Source: Gymnothorax reevesii
Taxonomy: Eukaryota; Chordata; Actinopteri; Anguilliformes; Muraenidae
Length of the DNA: 64,000 nucleotides
Reading direction: 5' to 3'
Assembly: GCA_029721435.1 (NCBI GenBank)
Contig: CM056580.1
Span: forward strand, 29,918,867-29,982,866
The translations under genes and the position numbers were made by a program. Below, one piece after another: positions 1 through 13,052 of the stretch; position 1 is the first letter of the stretch, and each line of letters opens with the position of its first letter. A model generated the notes under the pieces. The model worked only from the letters and a program-made list of their open reading frames with translations. It did no database searches and was not told where the DNA came from.

Positions 1-190
1 AAATCGAAGCATTTGCTCCTCTTGTGTTTTTTTTTCGTTTCCTGGGACTCAAGATCCAGCTTTCCAGATTAAATGAATAAGTTTTTTTTGCTGAAGAAGA
101 AGACTAATCACATCATTCTTTCATATAAACTCTGCCTGAGGCAGAAAGGAAAGGATAGGGAGAGATCTGTGAGTTATTCGAACGTACGCA

Positions 191-191
<1 letters not shown>
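1..191. other. Plain non-coding DNA
   Basis: No gene, RNA or repeat family is recognised here. The stretch is T-rich and leads into the GT repeat cluster. Confidence 0.4.
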
Positions 192-229
<38 letters not shown>

Positions 230-620
230 TTGTGTGTGTGTATGTATGTGTACAGTATGTGGCTTATTACAGTGGTTATGAACAAGTCTGTTTATCTGTG
301 CACGTGTGTGTGTGTGTGTGTGTGTATGTGTTTGTGTGTGTGTATGTGTATCCGCATGTGTACAGTATGTGGCTTATTACAGTGGTTATGAACAAGTCTG
401 TTTATCTGTGCGCGTGCGTGTGTGTGTGTGTGTGCTGATGTATGTTGATGCCTGGGTATGTGTGTATAATGTGGTTACAGTGAGTATGATTATATCTACG
501 TGTGTGTTTGTGTGTTTGTCTGTATGCATGTGTGTGTGTTTCCACATGCATGTGTGTCTGTATTTGTGTGTATGTTTGTACGCACTTGTCTGCATGCCTG
601 TATGTCCATGTGTTTGGGTG
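192..620. repeat. GT microsatellite cluster with a duplicated 110-bp unit
   Basis: Several GT runs (about 192-237, 304-343 and 408-435) alternate with a 50-bp spacer that is present twice without change, at 251-300 and 361-410. The offset is exactly 110 bp, so a 110-bp block containing a GT run was duplicated in tandem. A looser GT/TATG-rich tail continues to about 620. Reading frames here encode only Cys-Val repeats and are not genes. Confidence 0.9.
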
Positions 621-1042
621 CATCGTAGGACATCCAGGCGTGTGCAGGACAGATCAGTGTGAGTATGGGGTGCGTCCCATCCTTTAGGCAGAATAGAGGA
701 GGGTGGGACAGTGCCCAGCCATGCTGAACCCCCTGTTCTTCATTTAGAAACACCCCCTTCCACAGGGGACGGGACACAGCGTAATGGTGTGAGGAACATT
801 AGGGTCAATCTGCCTAATAACGCTCTCAGTCAAACCTCCATCGCATTCAGCCATTACAGGGGCTGGATTACAATCAGACAATCAGAGGTTTTAAATGGGC
901 ACTTGAAATAAAAAAATCGATCGCTGTTTCCTTTCCAATTTTATTGATGTAATGCTGATATATTCAAGACCATACGTCCCAGATGATGATTCCATTATTT
1001 TTATTGAATTTAATATTTGCTGCATTTTTTTTTTTTAATAAT
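621..1042. other. Non-coding, nothing recognised
   Basis: No splice-flanked exon, transposon terminus or RNA gene is recognised between the two GT repeat clusters. Confidence 0.4.
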
Positions 1043-1108
1043 AGTGTGTGTGTGTGTCTGCGTTCTTCTGTGCGCGTGCGTGTGTGTGTGTGTGTGTGTA
1101 TGTATGTC
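1043..1108. repeat. GT microsatellite
   Basis: GT/GC-alternating simple repeat following a poly-T run. It is a typical vertebrate dinucleotide microsatellite. Confidence 0.85.
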
Positions 1109-3690
1109 TGCGCCTGTATATTTATCAGTACGTGCATTTTTAAATGTCACAGCTGGTTAACTGAGAGACATGTAGCATGCTTCAGGCTCCAGCTGGGCAC
1201 TATTACTATGTATGCATGCATGCTTGAGTGTGTGTGAGCATGCTGTGCTTCCTCAGCTGTGCTTGTGAACACGCTTACACCGTACACACATGCAGTAAGC
1301 AGGCCGAAGGCTCCAGTTCTGCGGCCGGGGCTGCCCTCAGCTTCTCTGACGTGACTCTAACTCACGGTAACTAGCGGGAAGGCCATTACTCCAGATAGAG
1401 GCATTTCCCATGCCGGGGACGGCCGTGATGTATCGATCTACCACGAGGACGCCAAGCGCGGGAAGGTCTGTTTGCTTTAAAGTTCAGCAGCTTTCCACTA
1501 CTGTTAGCGCACTAGCCACAGGACCGATCGATATCTGGACAAACACCCGTGCAGTCCTCCTCGCTTTCCATTTAGTCACACCATAATAACGTCAGGGCCT
1601 CTTCTGTTGTTGCTGTTGATGTCGTTGTAGGTCGCAGTGACGGCGGTGTTTACCTTTGTTGAGACCAGCTGGATTTTTTATTTTTTTTGTTGTTTTGTTT
1701 GGTTTTGTGTTGTTTTCAAATTGTGCCTCGCGCAGAAACCTCTTACCGCTGTAAATTGTAATTGTAACGGATACACCGGGTCTGGTAGGAGGAGATAGAG
1801 CACAGCCACTGAAAAGAAGAGCTGTTGCTAATAAAGGTGAACAATCATTTGCGGCGGAGGTAAGTGTCAGAAGGTAAGAGATTGGAATAGGAGCCGAGAG
1901 AGGGGAAAGTGTTTATTGGGGGAGTGGCTTTTGTCTACAGGAAGAGGAGAAAAGAGGGAAAAATGATATGCTCCCTTTCTCTTTCTCAGTTGGCTGTAGT
2001 TCAAATTCGAGAAGAAAGGATGCAATGCGGTTGGCGGATGGTTCGAGGTGTGTAATATACAGGCCCATACATTCATAATGGGGGTATTGTCATGGGGTCG
2101 CTGCGCGGATATTAATGCGGTCGCTTCCCCTCCCCCACCCCCACCCACCCCTATCTCGGCGGCTGGCGAGCTGCAGACGTCCGTCCCCGAAGGAAACGGC
2201 AAGGGCGGGCCGTCCTTTCCTGGAGCCACGGCGCAGGGTCAGCGCGTATTTATCACCTCCATTTCACAAACATTGGATCCCAATGCCGTGTTCACAAACA
2301 CACCCCCTACAATTATCTCTGTGCATCCATCTTGTATCCCCCTCCCTATACAAAATTATAACAATTTAACAAGCAGTGGAATATGTATAGATTTTTTTCT
2401 GTTTTGAATTCTTATTTTTTCAGAAAATTGGCCTCTTTTGGTTATGTATTATTGTGGTAGAACAAGTGTTTGTGTTTTCTTTTTTTTGTGAGTGTTTCCT
2501 GTTTTGAAAAAAAAATGGCTACTGTCTTCCAGAATGTAACATTTGCTCTGACCCCTTTTGTATAATCCTGCTGTTTCGATATGCATATGCATTACACTGT
2601 AGCTGTGAATACATTTGCATGAAATTCACCAGGGCCTCTATAGCCTCTACTTGAACTTGTTTACGTTGAACGTCTCACTGCAGCTCGAAGCCTCAACATC
2701 GATTTGTTTTCGGGGGAGAGGGCGCGAGGCAGTTCCTTAAAGGGCTGGAAATCGAACGTCTAAATATTTAACTAAGGGAATGAGGATGGTGGTCAGCTTG
2801 GTCCGTATTAGACACAGACTGTAAATGCAGATGGTGCATGGCGGGCGGTTTTTTTTAACTGGAAGCAGCTGAGGGCAGATCAGTCTCCTGCACTGCAGCA
2901 AGGATGCATGGGAGAGAGAACTGGAGCAGAGTCTGGTGCAGTTACCTCAGTGTCCACAAGAGGAAGCTGCTGGACAACCATTTCCTTCCTCTCCAGGAAG
3001 AAAGACAGCTATGGGGGGGTGAGAAAAACAACCTGATGTGCACTAACAGGCTTTCACACTCCCCTATTCTCCAGTCCACAGATATCGAGTATGAAGTTAT
3101 ATACTTGTACTAAAGTTGCTGTGCTGAAGTTTGATGGCATTTAGCACAGTATGTACAGTGCTTATATTGTGCTGTGACTGTAATTAATGTACACTACTTT
3201 GCTGTCTTGGTGACTTTAAGCAAAACTGACATCCATCTCCCCCTTGTCAATCAATCTCTCAGTGTAAAATCACGTTAGGCCTTCAGCAGTCAGAGCCGAG
3301 TTGAGGCCGCAGTTAGCCGAAGGAGAGGAGAGGATGACACGTGTATTTTGACACGTTTTTAGAGAGATGTTGATCATGGCTTGTGTAATTGAGTGGACAT
3401 GTCCGGCACGGTTGTACTGATACCTTCATGGTGGAATGAGCAGTGCCGGGTGGTGGGAAGAATCTGACCATCTCTGCGTTTCAATTTGGCCGTGTAGGAC
3501 CCAGGTCCTGGGGCAGCTGTGGAGTAACAGCTCCGCTGGGCATTAGTGACTCCTGCCTCGTGTGAGAGTGACTTTATCTGATCATCTCACCTCTACAGAT
3601 CTCAAACCTAATTTTTCATTTGTGCATGGGGTGCTGTGGGCACGCTGCTTTAGAGCCAGCTCACATGTATACTCAAGATTACCCTGTGAC
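1109..3690. other. Non-coding DNA, with a mildly CpG-richer patch
   Basis: No exon with convincing splice sites or protein similarity is seen. 1300-1470 is noticeably richer in CpG than its surroundings, and 2123-2155 is a C-rich simple stretch on the plus strand. The short open frames here lack codon bias or any recognisable motif. A distant regulatory element cannot be excluded but is not shown. Confidence 0.35.
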
Positions 3691-3745
3691 TCAGGTACAC
3701 ACACACACACACACACACATGCACACACGCACGCACACACAAAAT
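3691..3745. repeat. CA microsatellite
   Basis: AC dinucleotide run with ACGC interruptions. Confidence 0.9.
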
Positions 3746-5929
3746 GTAAGTGACTCAGACACACCCTTGGACACCCATTCGCCCTCAAAAACACAGAGAA
3801 ATTGACTAAAATTCACATACTGTTCTGTACATACACCAGCGGAGTCCTTAAATGTATCGCAAAAAAGCTTGAATGAATGCACTCATGACAAATACGTTCA
3901 GTGTCTACTTGGGTGAAGTAAATTCATACATCTGACTAATGCTAAATGTACAGTTCTAAAGCAGTAATGCATTGGCCACATTAATTACTGTGCGTTGATC
4001 ATTCGCGATCACTTAAAAAAGCTGCGGCAGTTATTTTAATCCATTATATTCCTTTCTACCTCCTACGATATCCATATCAGAATATTTCTGTTTTGAGAAA
4101 TGCAGGTATAGTTTTTCAACAGAAAAAACAATAGAGAGCTTATGATATTTTTGCATTTGGATATTGTTCTACTATTTTGCTGAATAGATGAATAAACAAT
4201 TAAAAGATATCTATTTACTCAGTTGTATATGCATTTACTGTGTGATTTTTTTGAAGTATCAAAACTAATATAAATATTCAGATAAATTGGGAACGTCTCC
4301 TCGCTGTCTACAGTTATAATTACTGTATAACAAAACATGAGCTCAGATCACTACCTATATGAGCAAAATATTTACTATCATTTTGTAAATCAGATCTGTT
4401 TCATAGCTGAGTATTATGGTGCCATTAATGATAAAAAAAATATTGAAAACTACATTGAAATTACAAAGAAATATTTCCTTGGCCATATTCATGAATACTC
4501 TGAATTGAAAGGGGGGATAATGTAATGCATACATGTCAGTATTTTGTGTTACACTATGAAAGTGTCTTGAGATGGTAAAATAGCAAAGGAAACTCCACCC
4601 CCCCGCCCCTCACCCCCCACCATCCCCTCACACCCACCCCCGGGAAATTTTAACCCTTAATAGTTCAGCCCATCTATCTGGTCAAGCAAACCATTGTTTT
4701 TCCATTGATTTTTTGAGGTGATGATGATAAAGGGTTAAAAAATGCTCATGGTGTGACAATAGCAGGGTCTGCATAATCCACGTGTTATTCTGAGAGCTTT
4801 AAATAATGGTAATTACAGATCTCTTTACATTTTATTCCCTCCAGTAAAAAAAAAAAAATGCGATGCCTCTCCCACACTGACACACATTTATGCAGTGCTG
4901 GAGTGTCTGTTGTCATGCCTTTCATAAAGCGTACCAGATGTCATAGTTAAGTTTGTGAAAGAGAGAGAGAGAGGGGGAGAGAGAAAAGAAAAAAACTTGC
5001 TGGCGGCAATTTTGTTGTCAGTGATTTCAATGAAATACAAAGATGTTAAAATGTTCGACTTGCTCTACAAAGCCTTTTCCTGATTTTAAGTACATTTACC
5101 CTAAAGGTAAACACCTTTTTTCACTACTTCAGAAGCTTGCCCTGTGCTGTTGAGTGCTGTTGAAAATCTGCATTAAAACAAGCACTTGTCATGGTTCAGA
5201 ATGTGCAAACTGATAACTGCTTCCATTTCAACTGCTATTGATGTTGCCTGCAACCAGTACTTTTGTGCTTATATTATCAATATAAGATAATATTATTTCT
5301 TATGCATTCAGATTGATTAGTTAATGACTTTTATATCAGATACAGATATTATTAATAATAAATTGGATTTTTCTTGCAAACTCACATACATGCATGTACC
5401 ATTTAGTTATATGCACTTAAAACATAATCAGACCATGATTGAGGTATTGTATTAAAGGCAGAGCAGGGTTATAATGTACTACTCAGCGCACTTCTTTATC
5501 AGTGTCATTTATTTTCACTTAGCAGTACCGGCTTAGAAAATTCTCCATGTAAAGGTCCATATATTCTGCATTATATGAATTTAATCTCACTTAGTGCATT
5601 CCCTTTGTTAGCTCCTCAGTGCTGTTAGTTGGACCAGAGTGGGGTACTGTTCAGTAAGTGCTGTAACTTCAACACTGTAATTGTACACCTCTAGGTTGTT
5701 ATAAGGGATGGGCCACGCAGCACTCACGTTAACCCTATAATTCCCACCTCTTTATTGATTCCCACTGTTATAATTTGGCTGTTTTTACACCGTTTTGCAC
5801 AGGACACCAAATGGGCCAGAAAGATTTTTTTAAATCAAGAACCAATGGCACATGTTGAGGTTTGCAGACAGATCTTAGAGGTTAAGTGAACAGTTGATTC
5901 ATGGTGATTGATGTATTGGGTGTGAGAAA
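3746..5929. other. AT-rich non-coding DNA
   Basis: Mostly AT-rich unique-looking DNA. A C-rich simple stretch lies at about 4597-4643 and a GA-rich stretch at about 4962-4990. No gene is recognised. Confidence 0.35.
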
Positions 5930-6445
5930 AATGGGAGCTGAGCGACTTTGACCAGGGGGAATCGTTATGGCCGAGTATCTACAGATAATGGTCCAAAGAG
6001 GGACAAATCCTGAGCTGGCAACTGGGTTTAGGGGACCTGCGATTCACAAGGGCAATGAGGGCTATTCCATCTGCTCCGTACTGAGAGAAGGGTGACTGTG
6101 GCACAAGACATAAGGAATTTTTATCATATTAATATTAGGAATGTGTCATAATACACAGTGCATCGCACCCTGCTGGATATAGCAGTTTTAAGCTGCAGAC
6201 TAGTTGGAGTGCCCGTTCTAACCCCGGTCCGCTGCTGAAAGTGCTTACAGTGGGCACCTGAGTGTCAGAGCTGGACCGTGGAGCAATTTATGGAGCCTGG
6301 TCCAGTGTGTTCTGATTACATCATGCGCATCGGTTTGAGTGCACCATTTTCCTGAGGAAGAGGTGGCACCATGATGCACTGTGGGAAGTAGGCAATCTGG
6401 TGGAGGGAGTTTGATACTCCGTGAAATTTTCTGTAGAGAAACCAT
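5930..6445 (+). pseudogene. Decayed Tc1-like transposase
   Basis: Plus-strand translation across several frames gives a string of short matches, in the correct order, to the N-terminal half of a Tc1-type transposase. An N-terminal SDFDQGN-like start is followed by ERRVTVAQ, then TVHRTLL, then VPVLTP, then a CLQWAPECQSWTVE block (families have LQWAREHxxWTVE). A GGGSLIL segment near 6390-6415 matches the GGGSVML block that normally precedes the middle of the catalytic domain. Stops and frameshifts separate every block, and the DDE catalytic residues are not recoverable as a set. This is a dead copy, read only from similarity remembered for the family; exact ends and TIRs were not found. Confidence 0.6.
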
Positions 6446-9400
6446 TGGCTCAGGAGTTCAAGCGGAGCATAGTTTGGCAGAGCTGTTTTGGTGGGACTAG
6501 TGCAGATAATATTAGGCAAATGATTTTAATGATGTTGCTGATCGGTGTGTGTCTCTATCTCATATGTAATATATGACATTAAGAAAGGTCATTAAACCAA
6601 AGAAAAAAAAAAATCAAAGGTGGAGTTTTCCTACTTAGGAACCATAGAAATGGCCTTTCCCATCACTCACCTGGTCTTGGATATTGTTCAGATTTGGTCG
6701 TGTGTTACCCTCTGCACTGCAATATGTTACATTTGATATTAGAACCTGGTAATCGAATCTTTGTTTCATCAAAGAATTTGGCCTGTCACTATTTTTTGTT
6801 TTTTTTCCCCCCCTAAAATGTTCCAGGTTGTGTTCTGCGGATGGCACCAGTTTCCATGTACAGTAATTGGTTCATTTAGCTCAATAGCAGAAGTACATTA
6901 AAATAATTAGATCCTTTTATGACTCTGTCCTGATCCGTTTAATGCCAGATGATTTTAGATTATGTGGTTTTATTAACTTTTTCTGGCTGCGTTAAATCCA
7001 GTTGTGTCTCAATACCCTTGTTATCTTGCTTAGGAGTATGTCCATGTGTTTACTTTTCTCTGTTGAAGAAGGTAATTAGAAAAGAAAACCGTATGAATAT
7101 GTGTTTGTGTTTGTTTTGAATTTTCAAGTGCAATGAAATGCAGTACAATTATGTAATGATATAGCACGCTAGTACGCGGACCTTCCAAACAGACTGTAAC
7201 TGAATGTGTCGCCCGCGTCGTTATCATCCTTCACCACCAAGTAGAGCTGGGCATATTGCAATGGGCCTCATCCGTCCGTCCTTCCGTCCATCTGTCCGGA
7301 TAAGCTGGAACAAGTTTTTTGAAAAACTAATTCACCCATATGAAATTTAGAGTGTATATGTTACTAGTCATGACTTTATTTGGGTTTAAAAATGTGATTC
7401 CATCATGGTTGGCGATATTGATGACAATGTCTCCTTGTTAAATATGCTTTTTATTTATATTTATATAGGATGTTATAACACACCCTCCTCTTAAGTGAGC
7501 TCTTTAGATCCACAGCATTTGTTTGATAATCATCATGCGGAGGATAAGATTTGTCATAGAAACAAACAATTAAAAGGTTTTCAGGGTGAGACCTGAGTAA
7601 TTTGGTGGATTTGTACTGGTCTCGTTACGGATTTGAATGTGCATATGGACCCCTTTTGTTTCTCGGACACAAGCATGAAATTTAAACGAATTAATTTACT
7701 CCTCTATTCATCTTTATATTTATATGTTTCATGTACACAAGAGTTGCTAAAAATGAATTGGTCTGTTTCATTTTATATTTGGGCAATACTTCATACACGT
7801 TGCTTTTATTACTTTAATTTATGGAGAAGTGATTTTCACAACCGGCAATGCAGTAAACATCGTTAATCAAAATACATTATTATAATGACGCTGTTTTAAA
7901 ATGTTTAATAAAGGAGTTTGCCTGAGCTCGCTGTATTCATCTCTCGGTAATGGTTTTGGAAATTAATTGCTTAAAATGCCTTTGTCTGCCAATCTTTGCA
8001 AAGCACGTAGATAGAGAACGAAAACGTTGGACGATAAATTTCTTGATAGTTTTGACCCCCTATAATGATCGCTACGCCGCGATTCATTGTTCAAGAAATC
8101 CAGTGTTTTCAACGGGGAAAAAACAAAAGGTCAACTCTGCCTTCTGACTCATAGAACATGACTCCCATCAAATTAATTTAGAAGTTCTTCCACTGTGATT
8201 TGTTTCTACCAACTTATAGAAAATGGCATACGGTACTGCGGGGAGAGCGTTTGTGGAGGGGGAAGTAGCAATACACGAGGAAGTCTTGATTTCCTTGCCT
8301 CATTCCCTTTACAGACAGGCTATACAATTTTCAGTCTGAGGTCATCCCAGACATAGTTTATTTTGGGATTGGTGGGAGGTCAAGGTCAACTGTATACTCA
8401 GAGTAAAGCTGGCACTCGGCTAATTTAATAGTGATTGTGTTACTCTGCATTTTATCACAAAACAAGAATTCTAATGATACTGTATGACCCATGATATGAA
8501 CATTTAATGTTCCTGGCTGTGCAGACCGGAGGCACAGCAGTCATCGCCCCCCCACCCCCGCCCCATGCCCCATGCCCCACCTGCCCTTTGCATTTCCTTT
8601 CCAAATGTACTTTCTCTTCATGCTCCCATCCATCTAATGTAATACATGTAGTGAAAAGTCCTCAACTAGTGCCCAACCATGTACATCTGCCACTCTTGAA
8701 ATACATGCTGAAGAGCCTTGTACAGAAGTATGGACAGAAATGAGGGTGGGGAAGTTGTATGTCATGGAAAGAAAGGTGAAATAAATAATTCTTTCTTTTA
8801 ATTAGCGGTCAGCTTAACTGAGGTATCCTGAGTGTCCGATAAAAAATTGTCCTTGAACAGCATGAATCAGTTGTCCCTCCAGCTCAGAGAAGGGTAATTT
8901 CACCCTCGTGCGAACGCTCGCCTAGTCCTGCATACGTGAATTTCACGTCCGCATTACAGAGATGAAAAATTACACATGTGCGCCTTGAGTGCCATTTGTT
9001 AATCAAGGCCAAAGTGCCAGATTATAAATATAACAGAGGAAAAAGACACATGTAAGTGATCTCATTTAAGAGCATTACATTAGAATTTATTGGAGTACTT
9101 AGTGAGGACCGAAAGGCCGTGACTTGGGAACGAAGGAGCCGGATGCAAATGAGGATGAATTATGAAGGCTTGCGTGCATCTTACCCACATGCATTATCAT
9201 ACTTGAGTGTTTCTGGAAACATCCGTGAAAGGCTTGCCCTGGTGATCAGGGCCTGTGCCGTCGAGAGGAATAGGATGACAAAGCCAACGACCCGTGTTTG
9301 CCCACTTAGTCTCTTTTTCCCATTCAGGAATTTGGTTTGATTTTTGGTAATAAGGTTAAGTGCTGTAAACAATTTAAATATATTTTTGGCGTTATGACAC

Positions 9401-9560
9401 GCAATAGATATTTGCTGTTGGCACATGAAACTGAGTGCATTTTTCTACTTTTATGTCTTCACAATGAATCTCAGGCTCCCAGGAGGGAAGACCATGACTA
9501 TTTAGACTGAACAGGCCTTCAGTTTTTTTTTTTTTGTTTTTTTCTTAACAACCTTTTCTC
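6446..9560. other. Non-coding DNA, unique-looking
   Basis: No gene or transposon is recognised. A short CCGT-rich stretch lies at about 7268-7300. The stretches 7880-8150 and 8880-9320 are less AT-biased than their surroundings and contain several CpGs. They could be conserved non-coding DNA, but nothing in one sequence alone can show that. Confidence 0.3.
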
Positions 9561-9564
9561 CATA

Positions 9565-9700
9565 CAGTGCAGGTCAAAAGCTTTTGTACATTTTTAAACA
9601 TATTTTTTCATTATGTTTGAATTTTATTTTTGATTATGTTTATATTTTTTTATATTAATTAAGCTGCTATAATTAATTAATACAGGTTGGCTACTTATTT
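9565..9700. mobile_element. Possible Tc1-type terminal fragment
   Basis: The segment opens with ACAGTGCAGGTCAAAAGC, resembling Tc1-type TIRs of the TACAGT..GGTCAAAAG kind. A related terminus in opposite orientation ends the relic near 32180. The rest is AT-rich. No partner TIR was found nearby, so this may be a truncated end. Confidence 0.35.
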
Positions 9701-10615
9701 CCTTGCAGGGCAGTACGATCAAATACTGTACATTTGGGGCATATTGAATTGGATAATCAACAAGAAGCTAGCCGTAAGTTTAGCACATCCTCGAGGACTT
9801 TCACTGTAGTGTTTGGTGTTAACTTTTAAAACCATATGACTCTCCCAGTAAAAATTAATGCGCACAGTAGTAATGGAAAAAAGATGGGTATTTTTATGAA
9901 GCTAAGATTTTTATTTTTTAATTAAAAACTGTGCATACTACATTTACTTTTCCTGTCTCTAATGCCTCGGTCACACCTTTGCGTATATTGCCGCGTATTG
10001 CTGCACTATCCGGGGTATATCAATACACAGCCATACCCTGCGATACGCAACAAAATTTGAAGGTAGCAGTCACACTATTGCGTATCTAGCTCGTATTCTG
10101 CTTGTACAAAGACTGCCTATGGTTGCCTATTACCACGCAACAGCTCGCTGCTGCTCATAGCAGTACAATTCAATGCGTAGTTTGCTCGCCACGTTGCGTA
10201 TGTAGCTCGTTCTTTGTTCGTGCTGCTCGCGCCAGTTGGTCTCGCTGCATGTTCCCTCGCTGTAGCTCGTCTTTTGGTCATGCTGCTGCGTGCCAGCTCA
10301 CCTGGGCTGCGGCAGTGTATACAGTAAATACTAGTCATTTTACAGGACCAGGCATAAGCATTTTAGCTACTGACAAGAAAAATAAATATGAAGATAACTA
10401 CGGCCATGCAGCAGAGCTCTGTCATGCAAAAGCTTAAAGAAGAACTATGCAAGGCCGGTCGCTTTTCCTGTTTTGCTAACCCTCCTCCTGGCTATGTGCA
10501 TTTGTTCACAATGAAGTCAGTGAGAAATCAATCAATAGAGCGGTAGATAATGTTATATCATATGCGATGTTACGACATGTATATTTGTGTAGTTTAATAA
10601 AGGAATCAGTCCCGA

Positions 10616-10730
10616 GAAGCAGTGGGTTACAGTGATTTTATAACGGCGGAGGGGCGTTCTAAGGCACGAAGCGCAGAGGAGTGCCTTTGTGCCCCTCCGC
10701 CGTTATAAAATCACTGTAACCCACTGCTTC
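10616..10730. repeat. Perfect 40-bp inverted repeat (cruciform-capable foldback)
   Basis: Arms at 10616-10655 and 10691-10730 are exact reverse complements over 40 bp. The 35-bp loop contains a further 7-bp stem (AAGGCAC 10661-10667 with GTGCCTT 10681-10687). The flanks (AATAAAGGAAT before, ATTCCTTTTAT after) extend the symmetry imperfectly. It is probably the core of a foldback MITE inside the 9964-13699 element. Confidence 0.9.
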
Positions 10731-10763
10731 AAGGGGCTTATTCCTTTTATAAAACTAGCCCAT

Positions 10764-11045
10764 TAAATCAACACAGAAGAAAAAAAATCAACAATTTATT
10801 GGTAATAATGCAACAATAAGATTGATAAGTAATCATTACAACCAGCAGCGAGAGTAGGGAACGATTGAATTTTGTCCTCCACACTTGCCAGTGTCCAGGA
10901 AAATATGTTGAATTGCGCATTACTTTGCTAGCCAGCTTGTCAACTAGCTAGCATTCACTACAGTGGCTGTGGTACCCTACACATAGCGCATTAAATAAAC
11001 ACACAAGAAAAAGTCAACAATTCATCGCTAATAGGCTACTGAAAT
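10764..11045. repeat. Duplicated segment inside the foldback region
   Basis: A motif starting CATTAAATCAACACA at 10762 recurs in diverged form at about 10989 (CATTAAATAAACACA), both followed by AAAA-TCAACAATT. The second copy sits ahead of a degenerate relative of the palindrome arm near 11270-11390. Confidence 0.45.
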
Positions 11046-11439
11046 AGTGTGCAAGTTCGCAACATTGCTTGCAACGCAAAAGTGATATCGAACTCTGTAA
11101 TGCAATAGCTAGCTAGGTAGATAGCTAACTGGTTATCAGGTTAAAAGGCTAAACATCGCTGACACTAAAATAGCGAGCTAAAAGTCTTGAAACAAACGTA
11201 ACCTAACGAGTCAGTTGAGTGCAGAGAAGTTTGTTGCGTGCAGAGATATTTTGTGCTGCGGCCTGCCACAGTGGGTAACAGTAATTTTATATCGACATGG
11301 ACTGCGGCTCAGCCAATCACATTTAAGGATGGGAAGCACCCGTTTTATAATCTGCCATAAACGAGATAATGGGTTACAAGGCGCCTTTGTGTGTCGCGGT
11401 GCGCAGAGATGAGAGCTGGGACTAGTGTTGTAGTACTCA

Positions 11440-11535
11440 AAACCGGTCTTGGTCTCGAGACCACTTTTACATGGTCTTGTCTCGGTCTTGACGCTCTCTG
11501 GTCTTGGTCTCGTCTTGGTCTCAGACATAACGGTC
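11440..11535. repeat. GGTCTTGGTCTCG-type tandem motif, block 1
   Basis: Imperfect reiterations of GGTCTTGGTCTC and variants, including the palindrome GGTCTCGAGACC. A second block in the same orientation lies at 12938-13052. This motif resembles the terminal zone of a non-autonomous hAT-type element, but inverted termini were not found. Confidence 0.6.
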
Positions 11536-11879
11536 TTGAGGGGATTTCAAAATCCAGGCAAGCAGCTGATCCTGTTACAGCCTCATTATTACTATGCAGC
11601 CTTCTTTAAATGCAGCCAATAAGAGGCATCTGTTTTTAAAACATTTTACGATGTATATTTTTCCCTGCCCGCGTGGTCTCCCGTCCCGTCTCTCTGTCTC
11701 GTCTCACAACATATGCACAACGAATTAGTCCAGTGAACCAGTAAAAATGTCAGCTAATTGATCTATTATAGATTCTCCTATAACGATTGCAAAGAATCTA
11801 TAAGCAAAATAACAAAGAAAAAAAAAGTTTCTGCTATGTGCAGATTTTGTCAAATCGCCCTGACTAAGACTGCCGGTAC

Positions 11880-12044
11880 TAGGGTTGGGTTCAATTACTT
11901 TTTTCAATTACAATTACAGTAATTATGATAAATTTGTTTTGTAATTTTTTATCAAAAAGTAATTGTATTTGTAATTGAACATTCTGTCCAGAAAGTACTT
12001 GTAATTGTAATTGTAAATGAAAAAAGTAATTGAACCCATCCCTA
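11880..12044. mobile_element. 165-bp hAT-like MITE
   Basis: TIRs TAGGGTTGGGTTCAATTAC and the complement ending in CCCATCCCTA enclose an AATTAC-rich core with almost complete self-complementarity. It is flanked by 8-bp direct repeats GCCGGTAC (11872-11879) and GCCGATAC (12045-12052), 7 of 8 identical, the duplication length typical of hAT insertions. It has no coding capacity. Confidence 0.85.
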
Positions 12045-12937
12045 GCCGATACAACGTCAACTTTCACCAGGCAATTTAAGAGGAAACATGCCGAGTGGTA
12101 ACATAGACTGGCTGTGCTTGAGGAAAAAAAAAACTCCCAAACATCTCAAGACCAAACACAACTTGTACATACTTTGTATATTATTGCAAAAATGTTGTAC
12201 ATGCATGCACGGTATAATCTGTTCAGGACTTAAACTTTAAGTTGTTTGCAAGCATCTGCTGACTAACCCTGGTTAACTGCAGTTAATCTCGCTAGCTCTA
12301 GCTGAGTTTACGGTCATAGGTAAGGTCAGTTATCACTAGCATTCTATTAAGTGAAGTTCCTAGAGAATTCACTGGATGAAGCATATTGCTACTCAGTCAT
12401 AGTATTGAGGAGCTTGTGCAGTTTTACAAATGAATGGCTTTGAAGTTTTGAGGACAGCTATGTATGCAGGGTAACTACTGAGGGTCTCATAAATGGCCTG
12501 GTGTCATGTTGAGTGTTCTGAACTGTCGTGTCTTCAATGTCTTTATCCGAAGCCATCAGCCAGATGAAAATAGCTAAAAATGGCGAGTGGTTGAATGTTG
12601 GTGGTTGGCCCCATTTGCTCAGTTTGTCATCATTAATGCCGATATCAGTCTTGCCGAGTAAAATTAGCTAAATAAGGTTATTCACTGGTTTCAGAAGAAC
12701 CCAAAATTCGTGTAAGGGAACTTTCCTCATAGGCCATCTGTTTTCCAGCTTCGTGAAGTTGGCACCCCATATGACGATTTTGGACTGTGTAACCATAACA
12801 ATCCCTAACAGGAAAAAATTTAAATGCCTATAGAGTCTCAATCCTCTGTAAGGGCAATAATAGCTGTTATGCAGTTGCTACACAGGATTACTTTCACCCA
12901 AACACTGCTCATATTTACAGTGAAGTGAAATGCTTGT

Positions 12938-13052
12938 TTAGTCTTGGTCTTGGTCTCGGGCTCATCCTGCTCTGGTCTCGAAATGGTCTGTCTTGGTCTT
13001 GGTCTCGGTCTTGTCTTGCTACCCTTTGGTCTTGGTCGTGTCTTGGTCTCAG
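12938..13052. repeat. GGTCTTGGTCTCG-type tandem motif, block 2
   Basis: Second block of the same TCTTGG/TCTCGG repeat family as 11440-11535, in the same orientation. The 1.4 kb between the blocks includes the small MITE and otherwise unremarkable DNA. Confidence 0.6.

Noticed and set aside
73..662. Several overlapping open frames of 60-120 codons rich in Cys-Val
   Set aside because: They are translations of GT repeats and occur in more than one frame and on both strands.
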